DNA of 64,000 nucleotides from assembly GCA_025766275.1 (NCBI GenBank), contig JAFKAC010000003.1, forward strand, positions 682,001 to 746,000, read 5' to 3'. The position numbers and the translations under genes are program-made. The notes beneath the pieces are model-generated. The model saw only the letters and a list, made by a program, of their open reading frames with translations, searched no databases and was not told where the DNA came from. Positions 11,189-23,738 of this stretch are shown here, piece after piece. Each line of letters starts with the position of its first letter. Position 1 is the first letter of the stretch. This stretch comes from Lactarius indigo (lineage: Eukaryota; Basidiomycota; Agaricomycetes; Russulales; Russulaceae).

Positions 11189-11558
11189 GGAGGGGTGCTA
11201 CTATTCTTGTATCTAGTTACGTGTGGATGCCTAAATACAAGTACATAGAGTGCCAAGTGGCGGGAGATTTGCCATCAGCTCCACTTGGCGCGCTTGGTGC
11301 TGGGCCTAAAGGGTGCCAGGATGCAAGGGAAAATGCATTTACGCACATCCCCTGGTAGGGGGGATAGTGTGGGACTCAGACACAAGGCAGCTGTGGTCAG
11401 GTGCGGTGTGGTCTCCTACCCACTAAAACCTCACGGGTGTTGAGCCAGTTGGGGGGGGGCTCAGGGTGGAGGAGGTTTCTCCAGGTGGCTTTGACTAGTG
11501 CTTGTGTGGTGGGGTCACATTTAATCTTTGTTGCTATTATTTTGTCGGTTATTAGTCT

Positions 11559-14500
11559 TCAGTTAATTTGGCTGAGCCATCGGTGTTCTATTTCGTCTCT
11601 TGAGTGTTCTTTTGATTGAATGGTTCTCTCACATCTTGTGACCCAAATTAGGTAAGCTGACTCCGATATGAGGATTTGGATTAGTCTGTTTGCACCTTTT
11701 ATTGTGGTGTGTCGTCGTTGGTCGTTTCCATTCCCTTCCTCTGGGTTGTGTGGTATCGCTAGGGATCCACAGCCGAGTATCATTCCTAGGTTGGGTTCCT
11801 GCCAGGGGTGTGTTTCTTGAGGCCAGTATCTTTCTGTCATATCCCAGATCGTTTTTACCGGTGTCGCTTCGCAGTTTAGCAGGATGTGTTCTAGGTCTTC
11901 TTTGTTCTGGCATGTTGGGCACCATTGTCTGTGTTTGTAGCCTGGGATGTTTTCCCAGAAATCCCCTATCATGAAGGTGCTGTGGATTGCCTTGTAGATG
12001 AATTGTTGAATGGTGGGTCGGATCGTGTTGCTCCTTATGTTTTTCCAGATTGATTTGGTTGTTTCTTTCATTTTGTTGAAGAGGAGCACAGCCGTTTTTA
12101 TTTTGTTTAGGTTCTTTCAGTTGTCAGGTGTCTTGGGGTAGGTGTTTGCTTGCATATTCCTCTGTAGGCTTGTGCCTGTGTTATGGTTGCGAGTTTCGCA
12201 CCTTGGAGGTCATACTCTTCTGGGACATTTAGGATGAGTTTGTCTGGCTCATCTTTCTCTGCACCTTCTTTGGCTAATTTGTCACATTCCTCATTTCCTA
12301 GCGTGCCATTATGCCCTTTTACCCATTTGAAGTGTGTTGTGGCTGTGCGTCTCTTAAGGAGATATGCAGCCATCTTGAAAAGGTTGGCATTCTTTATGTC
12401 TATCCATCCATTATCTTCCCAGGTGCTGAGATGTTTTGTTAGGCCGTGTATGACATATTTGGAGTCTGTTCTGATCAGTATCGGCCAGAAAGTGGGTACT
12501 GTGTTTATGGCTTTGATTATTGCAGCGATTTCGCCAACTTGGTTTGATTGTAGTTCCCCTGGTACTCGTATTGCTGCATTTCTCCTGTCGCCCGGACCGA
12601 TCCATATTCCACTTCCACATCATGTGTCGTCTTTCCTGTTACCAAAGCATGCTCCATCTGTGTATATCGTTATTCTAGGGTGGTTGTGGTTGATACCTGT
12701 GGTATAGCGGCGGGTTGCAGGGCGGGTGGATATCTTGGATGGGTCTGTGAAGATGCGGAAGCATTCGGCTAGGTTATTCCTGCATGTTATTGTCGGGTTG
12801 AAGAGGATTTCGCTGTTTTCTTCCCATGCTGTGATGTTTTGATCTTTTCTTCTCTTGGTTAGCGATAGGTTATCATGGGGGTCTCCCAGCGCCAGGGGGT
12901 TCAGTTTGGGGATGGTTTCTTGTATTCTGGTTAGTGCTTCTGTTGCACATCTGTGTGGGTTGTTACATCTATTGATGCGGTCTTCGACGCATTCTATACA
13001 GGTGCATTTTGGGTCTGGGGTGTGGTGTGTTGTTTGTCTTTCATTTCTTATCCTCGCTGAGATTCTTATTAGGTCCGTGATTGTGTTTGCGTGGTGTTTC
13101 TTCATGAGACATTTTGTTGTGGTATTGGTGAGGGGTCTCTGTTTCGCAATCAAGTGGTACCATGCGGGGAGCTGGGCTTGGATATCTTGGGATAGTCTGA
13201 TGGCTGCCAGGTTTGTATTGTATCTTCTGGCCGTTTTGAGCATTCTCATGATGTTGTGTCCTATTTTTATTGCTCTAGGGCCACAGGAGGGGGGATTCCA
13301 TGATTGTAAGAAGCAGTTGACAATTGCAACACTTGAGGTTCTGGGAGGTGCAGCTGCAGCTATGATGAGGTCTGTTACTGTTGCCCATGCAGGTCTGCTC
13401 AGGGTGAAGTTGAGGTATGTCTTCAGCCATATTATTTCGATCACTTCATTTCTCGCTTTGATGTTTAGTAATTTCAGTCTGCCTTCTTCAAGGGGGCTTT
13501 GTAGGGTGCTTATGGCTATTCTAGGGTTGTTTTCTCGTTCCCATATGAGGGTTCGGATCATTTCATGATCACGTTCTCGATGTGCGATGGCATTCCTTGC
13601 ACTTTGGTGAGGAATTGGGTATGCCCTCCTATGACAGCTTGGATGATCAGTCTTTTTCCAAATAGAGTGGGGTGTGTGTTATTCCATCTTTTGATTTTCA
13701 TTTTCATTTTATCCATTAGCGGTTCCCATGGTGTCACATTGTCTACTCCATTGCCTATCCAGGCCCCAAGGATTCTTATGGCATCTCCATCCCTCGCAAT
13801 TCTTACATTATTTTCTAGTGGTCTGGTGTCATGTATGTTGAGTTTTCTTGTCGTGTATACTTGTTGTCTGTGCTCTGCAGTGCCTATAGGTATGATCTCG
13901 GTCTTTTCTATGTTAAATTTTGCCCCTGATGCTTCACACCAGTCTCCTAGGATGTTTTCTACATAATCAAAGCTGTTGTTTTCGTTGAGGAAGAGGTTTG
14001 TGTCGTCTGCGAACAGGGTGAGTTTTATGCTTCGTTCTAGGCCCGGTATCTTGAATCCGGATATGCGGTTGGAGTTTCTAATCGTACATGCTAATGGCTC
14101 GATGGCTAGGTTGAAGAGGGGGCAGGAGAGTGGGTCTCCCTGTCTGACTCCCCTTGTCATGTGGAATGGTGAACTAAGGGTTCCATTTATCGCTACTTGC
14201 GTGTGTGTGTGTTCGTACAGCGCGCGGATTGTTTTGGTGAAGGTTGGTGGGAGATTAAATGCTGCTAACATTTTCCACAGATATTGGTGGTTGATCTTGT
14301 TGTATGCCTTCTCCTGGTCAAGAGCCACAATTGCTCCATTTTCTTCCATGACTTCTGCATAGTTTAAGATTGTCTGCATGAGTCTTATGTGGTCAAAGAT
14401 GGACCTTTTTGGGATGAAGCCTGCCTGATCTTCATGCACCATGTTCGGGACGTGTTTGAGCAGTTGAAGGGCTAGGACCTTGGTGAGTATTTTATAATCT

Positions 14501-16288
14501 GTGTTGAGGAGCGTTATTGGGTGGTAGTTGCTGATTTCTGACGGGTCCTTTTTCTTAAAGATCGGGCACATCCAGCCTAGGGAGAAGTCAGATCTTTCGT
14601 CCACTCCGTGTTCCTGTATGTTGCAGAAGAGTAGCGTGAGGGTTTCTACGATGTTGAAGGCTTCTTGCCCCAGTTTTTGTGTGTCTTCGTATCTTTCGTC
14701 GAGCAGTTTCCAGAGTTTGTACTGGCAGCCATCCATACTGGTTGCAGAGCCGTTCTTTGCTAGTTTCAAGGCTTTCCTGACTTGCATTTTGTAGATTGCC
14801 CATTGTTGGGGATCTCTATGGGCTCTCTGGAGCTTCTGTTCTTGGGGGATCTCATTTAGTTGGGTTTGTATTTTATTTTGGTGTTCTTCCTCTCCGGCTA
14901 TTGACAGGTCTTGGTCTGACTGTATCTTTTCATGGTAATCTCTAGCTAGCTGGGCCATCCGTATTGTGTTGTGTTCATATTGGGGGGGGGGATGAGTCAG
15001 GGATTTTGAGTCAGTGGATTATGTCTCTCGGTTTATTTTCTTTGCTCAATTTTGACCAGATGCCTCCTAGGCATTCGCCATGATTGAGGAGCCTGGCCCA
15101 GTAGATTTCCTTTTGATCCCGGGCCTCCTTTCTTTCAAGGAGCATGAGCTTGTTTGCAAGGTATGCTTCATTGTTCCTGGCATTTTCATTCTGGTCCAGG
15201 TCTGGAGCATTTGCTGCTTCTTCCAGGTCTTTCATGAGGTTCCGCTTTCGTGTGGTGTGTTTCCGGTGTATCTCTTTCGATGTTTGTTGGGCTTGTTTTG
15301 TTATATCTTCTTTGAAGGCCTTCCACATCAGCTGGGGGTTTGTAATTTGTCTTGGTGTGTTATTCTTTTTCACTTCAGCCATTTCTTTCTGTAGTTGCTG
15401 ACCTCGCTCATTGATAGTGAATCTTAGTTTTTTGTTCCTCAGGATTGTTAGCAGCCAGGTCCATCGACCTTTCCCTATTTGGGGGGTGTCTGCAGGGGCG
15501 AATTTAGTGACGGTTATCCAGTGATCTGTCGGGACAGGGTTTGGGCCCATTTTCCAGTTGAGGGTATGAGTTGCTTTCTGTTCTTTTACATAGATTCTAT
15601 CTAGTCTGGATTGGATTTGGTGTCTGCTTGCATTCGTGCAGTAGGTGAAACATCATTCCTTCGGGTTCCTGTGTCTCCATGTGTCTTCCAGGTTGAGCTG
15701 GTGTCGTAGGTCACGTAGCGCTTCTACAGCACTTTGGTCATTGTGGTGGATCGGTGCTCTGTCTATGGGGTCTTCTGTGACGTTGAAGTCCCCCAGAAGG
15801 AAGTCTGGGCAGTTTACTCCGTGATTCATGTGTGCATGTTCTATTGATTCCCAGAAAATGGGGTGTTCGGATTTGTTATTTGGTGCGTAGACATTGATTA
15901 GGGTTGTTTCTTCTGATTTGTGCCAGTTGATTTTCAGGGCTATGGCTCTTCCGGGGATAAGTTCTGTCATTTTGCAGGACTTAGGGGCTATTATGCTCTT
16001 GTTTATAACGAAGGCTACTCCCACGGTGGCTCGTGGGTTTGTTGGGTTATGTGATGTTAGTAGGTCCATTTTCCGGCCAAGGCAGGTGAGTATGTTCTGG
16101 ACGCGCTCATTGTCTAGGTGTGTTTCTTGTACAGCTAATATTGCTATTTTGTATGTGTTTAGTGTGCGGTTAATTGCAGACCATTTTTCTATCCCGTTCA
16201 TTTGATGTGAAGGGGCGGTAAAGCCATTTAGGTTTAGGGTAGCTATGTTTATATTGGCTTTGCAGTGTAGCGAGTTCTGATCACACAT
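11559..16288 (-). pseudogene. LINE ORF2: endonuclease, reverse transcriptase, RNase H
   Basis: Starts at ATG 16286-16288. An APE-type endonuclease comes first (IAILAVQETHL near 16150, DFLLGDFNV near 15790). The RT follows, with the fingers motif GWMCPIFKKKDPSEISNYHP near 14540, GVRQGDPLSCPLFN near 14130 and the catalytic FADDT near 14000. A type I RNase H comes next (IYTDGA near 12660, TDSKYV near 12450, VKGHNG near 12310), then a C-terminal Cys/His cluster (CPTCQNKEDLEHILLNC, about 11920-11870). ORF2 nicks DNA, copies LINE RNA at the nick and removes the RNA. It is broken by TGA stops near 15653, 15011 and 12620 and by frame changes near 14985 (a run of C on the coding strand), 13560 and 12100. 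The 5' leader is cut by A2 at 16387/16388. Confidence 0.88.
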
Positions 16289-16382
16289 TGGGGCTGTGCT
16301 GTGCCCAGATGTTGGGTGGTACTGATCTGTACCTTGGTGTGCGCTCCCTTGTTGGGTGTGTTCACCATTTGTCTGGGTGGGG

Positions 16383-16387
16383 ACATG
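16383..16387. repeat. A2 target-site duplication ACATG, left copy
   Basis: ACATG lies directly before the LTR start at 16388 and again directly after the LTR end at 24262 (24263-24267). Confidence 0.9.
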
Positions 16388-16911
16388 TGTAACGTTGTCA
16401 CAACGTTAGCTCGACTTGAGCGGTCAGAGGCGGTAACAACTTAGCGATGACGAGGTATCTCTCAACTTGAAGACTCGGAGGTCCAAGGCGTATGCTCGGG
16501 TGAATGCGCGTAGGCACACCTAAGGTGGTTTAAGACTTTAGACGAGGAGGTAGAGAAAGAGATAGAGAATAGAGAAGAAGAAACAAGTGACGATTCAAGA
16601 AGACCAAGATGGCGTATCTTGGTCTTCACAAGACAGTTTAAATACATGTTAAGCAGGCTTTCAAGCGCTGCTATGAGTCACAGTAAGGTAGCGTCCAACG
16701 TATCGCAGAAACAACTTGAACCCTAATACTACTAGTACCTGTACTAGTATCGAGTCACCAAGGCACCGCTCAGTCAGCTATCAGTCGCAATCTCCTATCG
16801 TACTCATAATCGCCTATCGTAAGTCCGTCACTAATATACCTTACCGCCGTAGTGACAACCGGTACAGTAAGGGTTCCAAAACCGTATAGCTCGTACAATG
16901 GAAACGTAACA
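16388..16911 (-). repeat. 3' LTR of A2 (524 bp)
   Basis: Starts TGTAACGTTG and ends ACGTAACA on the plus strand. The internal polypurine tract follows at 16912. It pairs with 23739-24262. Confidence 0.92.
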
Positions 16912-16924
16912 TCACCCCCTCTTC
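16912..16924 (-). promoter_or_regulatory. Polypurine tract of A2
   Basis: The minus strand reads GAAGAGGGGGTGA directly before the 3' LTR. Confidence 0.7.
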
Positions 16925-16940
16925 AGCGTGAGACCCCGAC

Positions 16941-19900
16941 TCACCGAAAGTCCCTAGCCGGCCAGTCGCGCTGTTCGTCTGCAATGCGCTCGAGGGCAGT
17001 GGCGCGCTCCAGTCGATAAATGGAGTCTTGCCTGTCGCTCTGTGCGCATGCGATCATGTCGCGTAGCTGCGCCACTCTCGCCCGAAGTCGCTCCAGCTCA
17101 AAGCTGGCTGCGCGGTAGCACATGACTTCCGCCGTGAGTGTCTCGTCGTTGATGCGGTTGAGGGCGTGGTCCGTGATACGGTCCGCAGCAAAGATGACGA
17201 GGTCTTCGTGGGGGTACGTGGGGCGCAGCGCAGCGCTGACGTGAGGCTCGGCACAGAGGGGCTTACTGTATAAGTGGGGAGAGCCCGGTATGACCCCCAA
17301 TATAAGGGGGTCCGCCCCTCTGATGATCTGGACATGGGATGCGTCCCTCTCTACTCCGTCGGGCCCGGTGATGGGGTATGGAATGTGATGGGGTCTTCTA
17401 TTCGCCCGGAACCCCTCAGGCGCAATAACGTGCGCGGGGTCGTCAGCGGCAGTGAAGGGACGGTGGTCGGCAGCGCCTGGTACACGCACACGTCCTCGGT
17501 ACATGGCGGACCCGTCGGAGTTGACGAGCCAGGGTGTGATGTGGGGATTAGTAGGGTCGCTTTTCGTTCGAAGGAAGGCGTGGCGTGCCGGGTAGTAATC
17601 GTCGTCGTCATGGCCAGCCTCAGCAGCCTCCATCGCTGCTGCTGCTCGCGCATCTCTCTCAGTCGGGCCGCAGCTGAGTCTAATTGTTCCTTCTGCCACT
17701 CCGCCGCCACCCTCCTCCAGCCCTCCAACTCGTACTCCAGGAGAGCTTGAACGCTCGTCGTTGCTCGGGAAAATTCCGCAAACGCCGACGAGGTCGTCGC
17801 TTGGGGGGATGGCAGCGATGGGTTCGCGCTCACCGTGTTTGTTACGGAAGACGTGGACGACAGCGGAGTCGTCGTCGGGCTGTTGCGTGGGGTCTGGGAA
17901 TCGGACAATGACGTTTGCCCATTCTTGCGCGGTGATACGGCCCTCTGGCTGGCCGATAGGTGTGTACAGGGTGATTTGGGCATTGGGAATCTCGGTCTCG
18001 CTGTCTTCGGCGAGTAGGGCCCGAGCGTCGTCTGCAAGGGCGTCGAGGAGGATCGCTTGGGTGACATGTCGCAGAGGGGAAGTGGGCATGAGAGTGGAAG
18101 ATGTAGAGCGGAGGAAGAGGGGATGACTCTCCTGCGTGTGGATCAAGCCCCTTTTAACTGCTGTTCCGTGTGCTTTTGTTTCTTGATAGAGACGGAGCGC
18201 TTCTGGTGCGAAGACGTCATTTTTGTTGACCCACTGGTTCTCCGAGTCCGGGTACCCTTTCCACTTGACTAGGTATTGGAGGCGTCGTCCTCTGCCGAAA
18301 TGCCGAGAGTCCAGAATGGCCTCGACTTCGTATTCTTCTTCTCCATCAATCAGCTCGGGCGGCGGTCGTGTGAAGTTCTCGCCATGAAGGGGAGTTTGTT
18401 TGTATGGCGTGAGAAGATCGATGTGAAACACTGGGTGAATGCTCCACTGGACCGGGAGTTCTAATCGATAGTTATAGGGGGACATCACCTGTGTTACTCG
18501 GAATGGCCCATGGCGTCGCGCCGCTAATTTCGCTGTAGGCTGATTGGTCCAGAGGTGCTTGCCCTCTAACCACACGAGGTCTCCTATCTTGAACTTGGGC
18601 GTATCTCTATTATGGACCCATGCTTCCTGAGCTTTCTTTATGAGGCGTTGGGCGTCTTCTCTGGCTTCTTTCAGCTGCGTCAGTCGTCTTGTGACCTGAG
18701 GAAGAGGGGACGGCTTATCAGTCCAATCCGCTTGTGGGTTGTACCCCATTAAGAGCTGAAATGGCGACTGCTTCGTATCTTCGTGCGGCCAGTTGTTATG
18801 CGCGAATTCGGCGATTGGCAGATAAGCGGCCCAGTTATCTTGTCGCTCGTTTACCCAAAAGCGTAAGTATTGTTCCAACCATTGGTTGGTCCGCTCTGAC
18901 TGCCCGTTGGTACGCGGGTGGTACGCCGTCGATATGTTTTGTTGGATGCCCAGGACTCGACATACTTCTCTGGTGAATTTTGACGCGAATCGCGGGTCTT
19001 GGTCACTGATACATTTACGTGGTAATCCGAAATGTTTGAATACATGAGCGACGTACAGGGCTGCCGTTTCTTCGGCCGTTATTTCTTGTCGACATGGGAT
19101 GAAGATGGATGCCTTGCTACAGTCGTGATCCGTGACGGTCAGTACGCTATCGTACCCTTGTGACTTCGGCAGTTTGGTGATGAAGTCCATAGCAACGGTC
19201 TGAAAGGGCACTGCGTCCAATACTGGCGTGATAGGGTGTAACGCTGCCCGTATGGGTCTTGTATTTACTTTGTTTCGTTGACACTCCGCGCAACCTTGTA
19301 CATACTCGTATACGTCCTTTCGGAGTCACGGCCACCAGTAATGTCGTTCTAGAATTCGTTGCGTTCGTGCCACTCCGGGGTGACCGTGTATTGGCAGGTC
19401 GTGGTGGTCATGTATGAGTACTCGGTATGTCGAGGCAGGTCCGGTTATTACGAACCTGCCGTCCTTATACCATTCCCCCTCTATCTTCTTGAGGCGATGG
19501 GGGTCTACCCACGTCTTGATTACTTCGTCGTCTTGCTGATGACGCGGTTGCAACAGGTTTGGGTTTGCGGCGAAGGTGCGCGCGACATTGAGCGTTCTTA
19601 CGAAGACCTCGGGGGGTAAGACGACGACTTCACTGTTGTCGCCTGCCCCCTGGTCGTAGTCCGGTCGTCTTGATAATGCGTCGGCCCGGCCATTGTTCTT
19701 TCCTTTGATGTGATGAATCTCGAAGTCGTACTCAGACAGTTCGAGCACTTCCCTTGCGACTCGTCTGCTAATCTTCTGCGGTGTCTTCCAATATTGCAGG
19801 TTGAGGTGGTCTGAGTAGATTTTGATCTTGTGAGGAGCTCCCACGAGCAGCGGTCTCCAATGTCTTAGTGCTTTGACTATTGCGAGCAACTCTAGGTCGT

Positions 19901-21679
19901 AAATGTCGTAGTTTCGCTCTGTTTCTGAGAGCGTGGCCGAGTAGTAGCCTATAGGGTGTCGCTTTCCGTCAGACTTTCGCTGCAATAGTACGGCTCCCAC
20001 CGCGTAACCGGAGGCGTCAACCTCTAACTCAAACGGGTCTTGGAGTACTGGATGTGCCAATACCGGTTCTTCGGTTACAAGGCGCTTGAGTGTGTTGAAT
20101 GCCTTGTCTTCTTCTTCGGTCCATCGCCATTCTTCGTCCTTTTTTGTCAATTTGGTGAGTGGTTTAGCATGGGTTGCGAAGCCGCGGATGAAAAGTCTGT
20201 AAAAGTTGCAAAAACCCAGGAATGAGCGGACATCTTTGACCTTTGTTGGCGTTGGCCAGTCCTTGATGCCTTGAACTTTTACGGGGTCCATTCAGGTCAC
20301 CCCCCTCTCAAGGATTACCCCCAGGTAATCCATCCGCGGTTGATGAAACAGGCACTTTTCTAGCTTGAAGTAGAGGTCGTGTTCGCGGGCCACGCTCAAG
20401 ATGTCGCGCACTGCGCCGATATGGGCTGCCAGATCATGGTCAAAATGAGTGGTGATACCAATATCGTCCATATAAACACGTATCGTGGTCCCCAGCCGTT
20501 CGTGCTTCGCGATGGTGTCACGGTAAATGTGATTCATCATTGATTGGAAAGTGGCGGGGGAGTTGGTGAGTCCAAAGAACATGACCGTAGGTTCGAAGAG
20601 GCCAAATTTGGTTTTGAACGCTGCCTTTTCCTGATCTCCGTTGCGAATACGGATGTTGTTGTAGCCCCAACGGATGTCGAGCTTGGTGTAAATATGTGCG
20701 TTGCTTAGGTCGAGGATGAGGTCTTGAATTAATGGCAGCGGATATTGATTGCGAACAGTGTGTGAATTAATAACATGGTAATCCTGTACCGGGCGTAGTT
20801 TCCCGTCCTTCTTTTTAATAAAGAAGAAGGAAGAGGCGTACGGGGAAATGGAGGGGCGTAAATACCCCTGCTTCAATTTTTCGTCAAGGAATTCCTTTAA
20901 TTCCCCTTCTTCTTTTTGAGTCATGGGATATATTTTGCAGTTGATCGCTGCCGGCGCTGAGGGTTTAAAATCGATGGCATGATCCCAGGGACGTGATGGG
21001 GGGAATCGGTGAGATGCCTGCTCATTGAATAGTGTACTGAAGTCTGCATATACCAGCGGCAGCTCGGCCGCCGTTTGTTGTTGTTTCGCCGATATGGCCA
21101 ATTCCGTCGAGGTAGTGGCCCGTATGAAGGTCTCTTCTTCGAGTTCTCGAACAATCGCCTCTTTTTCTGCTGTGATTAGAGCTCGTATGGCGGGAGTGGT
21201 AAGTAGTTCTTTGGTAGTGGCCAGAACTACCAGTTGCATTTCCGGATGCATTGTTGCTGTTGCCCAGCTAATTGTGGGTTCGAAGGCGCTCAGCCATGGG
21301 TAGTAGCCTAACACCATGCTTTTGCTGCCGAGGTCGGTGACCAAGAAGGTCATCTTTTTGATCTGTCCGCGTGTTTTCACTTCTAGGTTAACGTAATGAG
21401 TGATTAACCCAGCTTTGTTCTCTGTGTTGTCTATGTTCCATATTTTGCGAGGTGTTTCTAATGGCCATATCGGGATTCCGGCCCGGGCCGCCATTCCTGG
21501 CTTGATAAAGTTGTCGGTGGCTCCAGAGTCCACCAACGCGTTTGTTTCAGTCGTTTGGTAATTCGTTCGGACAGTCACTGGGATTCGCAGAGATCGATAG
21601 CGCGTTGTCACAATTACAGAATTACATTGTAAAGCCCTCACCCAGACTGACGGGTTCAGGCACCCTGAAAACCCTCTTT
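16941..21679 (-). pseudogene. Pol of A2: protease to chromodomain plus long tail
   Basis: One frame from the frameshift site to the stop at 16941, interrupted only by TGA near 20292 (in GVT-MDPVKV) and near 19326 (in WWP-LRKDV), both at arginines of A3. Protease DSGA lies near 21525, RT YMDDIG near 20465, RNase H near 20030-19800, and the integrase zinc region is broken by the second stop. The DD35E core lies at 19140-18880, the GPF module near 18520, the chromodomain near 18340-18200 and the tail to 16941. The tail overlaps a +1 frame open from ATG 18067 to 17351 (238 codons). Pol supplies all enzymes for cDNA synthesis and integration; the chromodomain class binds chromatin marks in known fungal relatives. 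Confidence 0.9.
17351..18067 (-). CDS. Overlapping +1 frame ORF in the A2 pol tail
   Basis: A 238-codon frame starts with ATG (MSPKR) inside pol and ends GPTE-stop, the same start and end as the matching frame in A3 (53838-54554). It has a Ser/Thr/Pro-rich N-half, then a helix with the pattern W-x3-A-x2-W-x2-EQL...RLREMRE, then a basic part. The helix pattern recurs in the same +1 phase in A1 and in C, where the pol frame itself is low-complexity. It may be an overprinted gene or a by-product of composition. No expression evidence can be read from the sequence. Confidence 0.4.
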   Translation of the reverse strand: MSPKRSSSTPLQTTLGPYSPKTARPRFPMPKSPCTHLSASQRAVSPRKNGQTSLSDSQTPRNSPTTTPLSSTSSVTNTVSANPSLPSPQATTSSAFAEFSRATTSVQALLEYELEGWRRVAAEWQKEQLDSAAARLREMREQQQRWRLLRLAMTTTITTRHATPSFERKATLLIPTSHPGSSTPTGPPCTEDVCVYQALPTTVPSLPLTTPRTLLRLRGSGRIEDPITFHTPSPGPTE

Positions 21680-23719
21680 TCCCCACAGATCTTGAAGTAT
21701 GAGGTCTTTCACCTCGTCGGTGCTGTTGGCCACCTGTGTCAGCCATTCCTTTGCTTGCTCTCCTGCCGTTTTTGCTACTTTAATTTGTGGTGCGGGTGTC
21801 GCGCTGGGCGCGGGCGTCGCGTAGCCCAGTAGTGACGGTTTGTACTGAGATGCGGGGCCCGGCCATCCCGGCCATTGCGTTGGCCAGGCAGTCTCCATCA
21901 TTCTGCTGCTGGACGGAGCATTCTGCCACTGTTTCTGTTGTCGAGGGTACGGGCAGTTTCGTGAGAGGTGTCCTGGGGTGTTACAGTTATAGCAAAGGAT
22001 GTTCCTTAGGTCCCTTCTAGATCCGCCTCTCCCTCACCCTCTAACCCCTGGCCCTCCTTGTGGTGGAAAGGGGGGTGTCGGCCAGTCGTGGTGGGGTAGT
22101 TTATTGAAATCGATATCTTCTGACCCGGCTAGCCGTACCTTGGCGTGATCGGCGGAGGTGTCCATGGCCCATGGGTTGGTCTGTGGCAGGTTCTGGGGGA
22201 GCGCCCATCCTGCGTTGCCGGTTTGCTTCCTTGGTTGGTTCGTCGTACTCTTGTATTCGTTGAGCCTCGCTTTAAGGTGGATGTAATTCTTTTGTCGCTT
22301 GAGGACAGCTCTTTTCCAGTCGTCGAATGTAACTGGTTCGTCGAATTGGAACGCATTTTTGAATAGTTCCTTGGGCAAACCCAACGTGAATAGATCGATG
22401 GTTTGCGGTTCGTTGAGGTGGTAGTGAGCCTTCCGCGCTAGTTGCTCGAAATCGTTGACGTACTTGTCAATGTCCTCTCCCACCATTTTGAAGCCTTTTC
22501 GTAGTATGGCTTGTGCTTGTTCCCTTTCCAGCGTATTTTCAAAGCACTGGCTGAACCCGTCAGCTACGGCCTCCCACAGGCCTCGAGTGTAGGGGCTGAT
22601 CCCTCGTTGTATTTGTCGATTGAGCCAGTTCAGGAAGGATAGAACCCATTCGCTAACTGCTCCGCCTTTGATGTATAAAAGGAACAGGAGGCACCTCCTG
22701 TAGTCGTTACGCATGATAGGGGCGTCCAGATTCATGCCCCAATAGACATGCCACTGCGTAAGGAATTGGTCGACTTTAAGTCTGTCTCCGTCAAAGATAG
22801 AGGGGGGCTTGCTGGTTAATTTCTCGCTGGGGTGTCCCCTATCTCCAGCGCCTCCGTCCCCTCCTCCTCCTCCATCACCGCCCCCTCTGCCTTCCGGCGG
22901 GGCGCGGGGCGGTCCTCTCGGTGGTTCGGTTCTTCTCAGATCAAATGGGACGCCTCCTCCTGGTGGCGGTGGCGGGTCATCTCCCGGTCCCCCTACTCCT
23001 GGGGGAAGTTCCATTGTTGGTCGTCGTTCGGATGGGGGGTCTCCCCTATCCGACCCTATTGCTCGGAAAATTGCGGCATCGTCAGCAGTCATCCGTACTC
23101 CTGTTTCCGGGTTGATGGGCATGAGAATGTTCCTTGCTTCTTCCCTTACGACCCGTGCTTCTTCTACTGCGACTTCTTCCATTGCGCGTGTTAATGTAGC
23201 CATGATGGCTGGAGATCGGATATGAATCAGCTCTGGTTCAGTGATGTGTGCGGACTCAGCTCATTCTAACAGGAGATCTTGTATAGCTCCTCCGCTTGTC
23301 TCAGTTTGATTTGGTTCTCGACCTTCACTTTCTTCCTGGCTTTGATCTTCTCCTTCTTCCGACACTACTTCTCCCGTGGAGTGTTCTCTTACTTGTCCGT
23401 CAATGGGCCCCCAATCTGCTCGGCTATTGAGCTCGCGTGCGTCGATGTCGCAACGGTATCTGGGTCCGACTGATCGTACTGCGTCCCACTGGGAGTCTAT
23501 GGGGTTCCACGTAACTTCTACCCAACACAAGTGGTCGAAGTTGAACTCAACTGGGCGGAACCTACTAGGTCCGTTGAACTCTACAAAGTATCCGGTTTCT
23601 TCTGGTCTTTCCCTCCAACTGGCAGCTTGTAAAAAGCACGTGGGAACGTTTCGTTCTCCTCTCCTTGGGAGTGAATACGGACGGAAGTTCGTCCACTGGT
23701 CTCTTGTTGTTACGGCCAC
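21656..23719 (-). pseudogene. Gag of A2
   Basis: A single 687-residue frame from GTG (23717-23719) to the stop at 21656, with TGA codons near 23261 and 22034. Layout: conserved N-terminal domain, acidic linker, ATGGC internal start site near 23203, Pro/Gly-rich spacer (about 23020-22830), helical core (22790-22300) and CCHC knuckle near 21990-21950. The second stop falls in the Arg/Gly-rich stretch just before the knuckle, so the RNA-binding end would be lost. Both stops correspond to arginine in A3. Confidence 0.87.
21677..21683 (-). promoter_or_regulatory. -1 frameshift heptamer G GGA AAA (A2)
   Basis: Same codon phase and distance to the gag stop as in A1 and A3. Confidence 0.65.
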
Positions 23720-23725
23720 GGTGAG

Positions 23726-23736
23726 ATCTTGGTCTT
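23726..23736 (-). promoter_or_regulatory. Primer-binding site of A2 (self-primer type)
   Basis: The minus strand reads AAGACCAAGAT two bases inside the 5' LTR, the complement of the predicted transcript start ATCTTGGTCTT. Confidence 0.7.
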
Positions 23737-23738
23737 AA

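Noticed and set aside
12183..16205. Hydrophobic plus-strand frames resembling membrane proteins
   Set aside because: They are antisense shadows of LINE ORF2, whose endonuclease, RT and RNase H motifs are clear on the minus strand.
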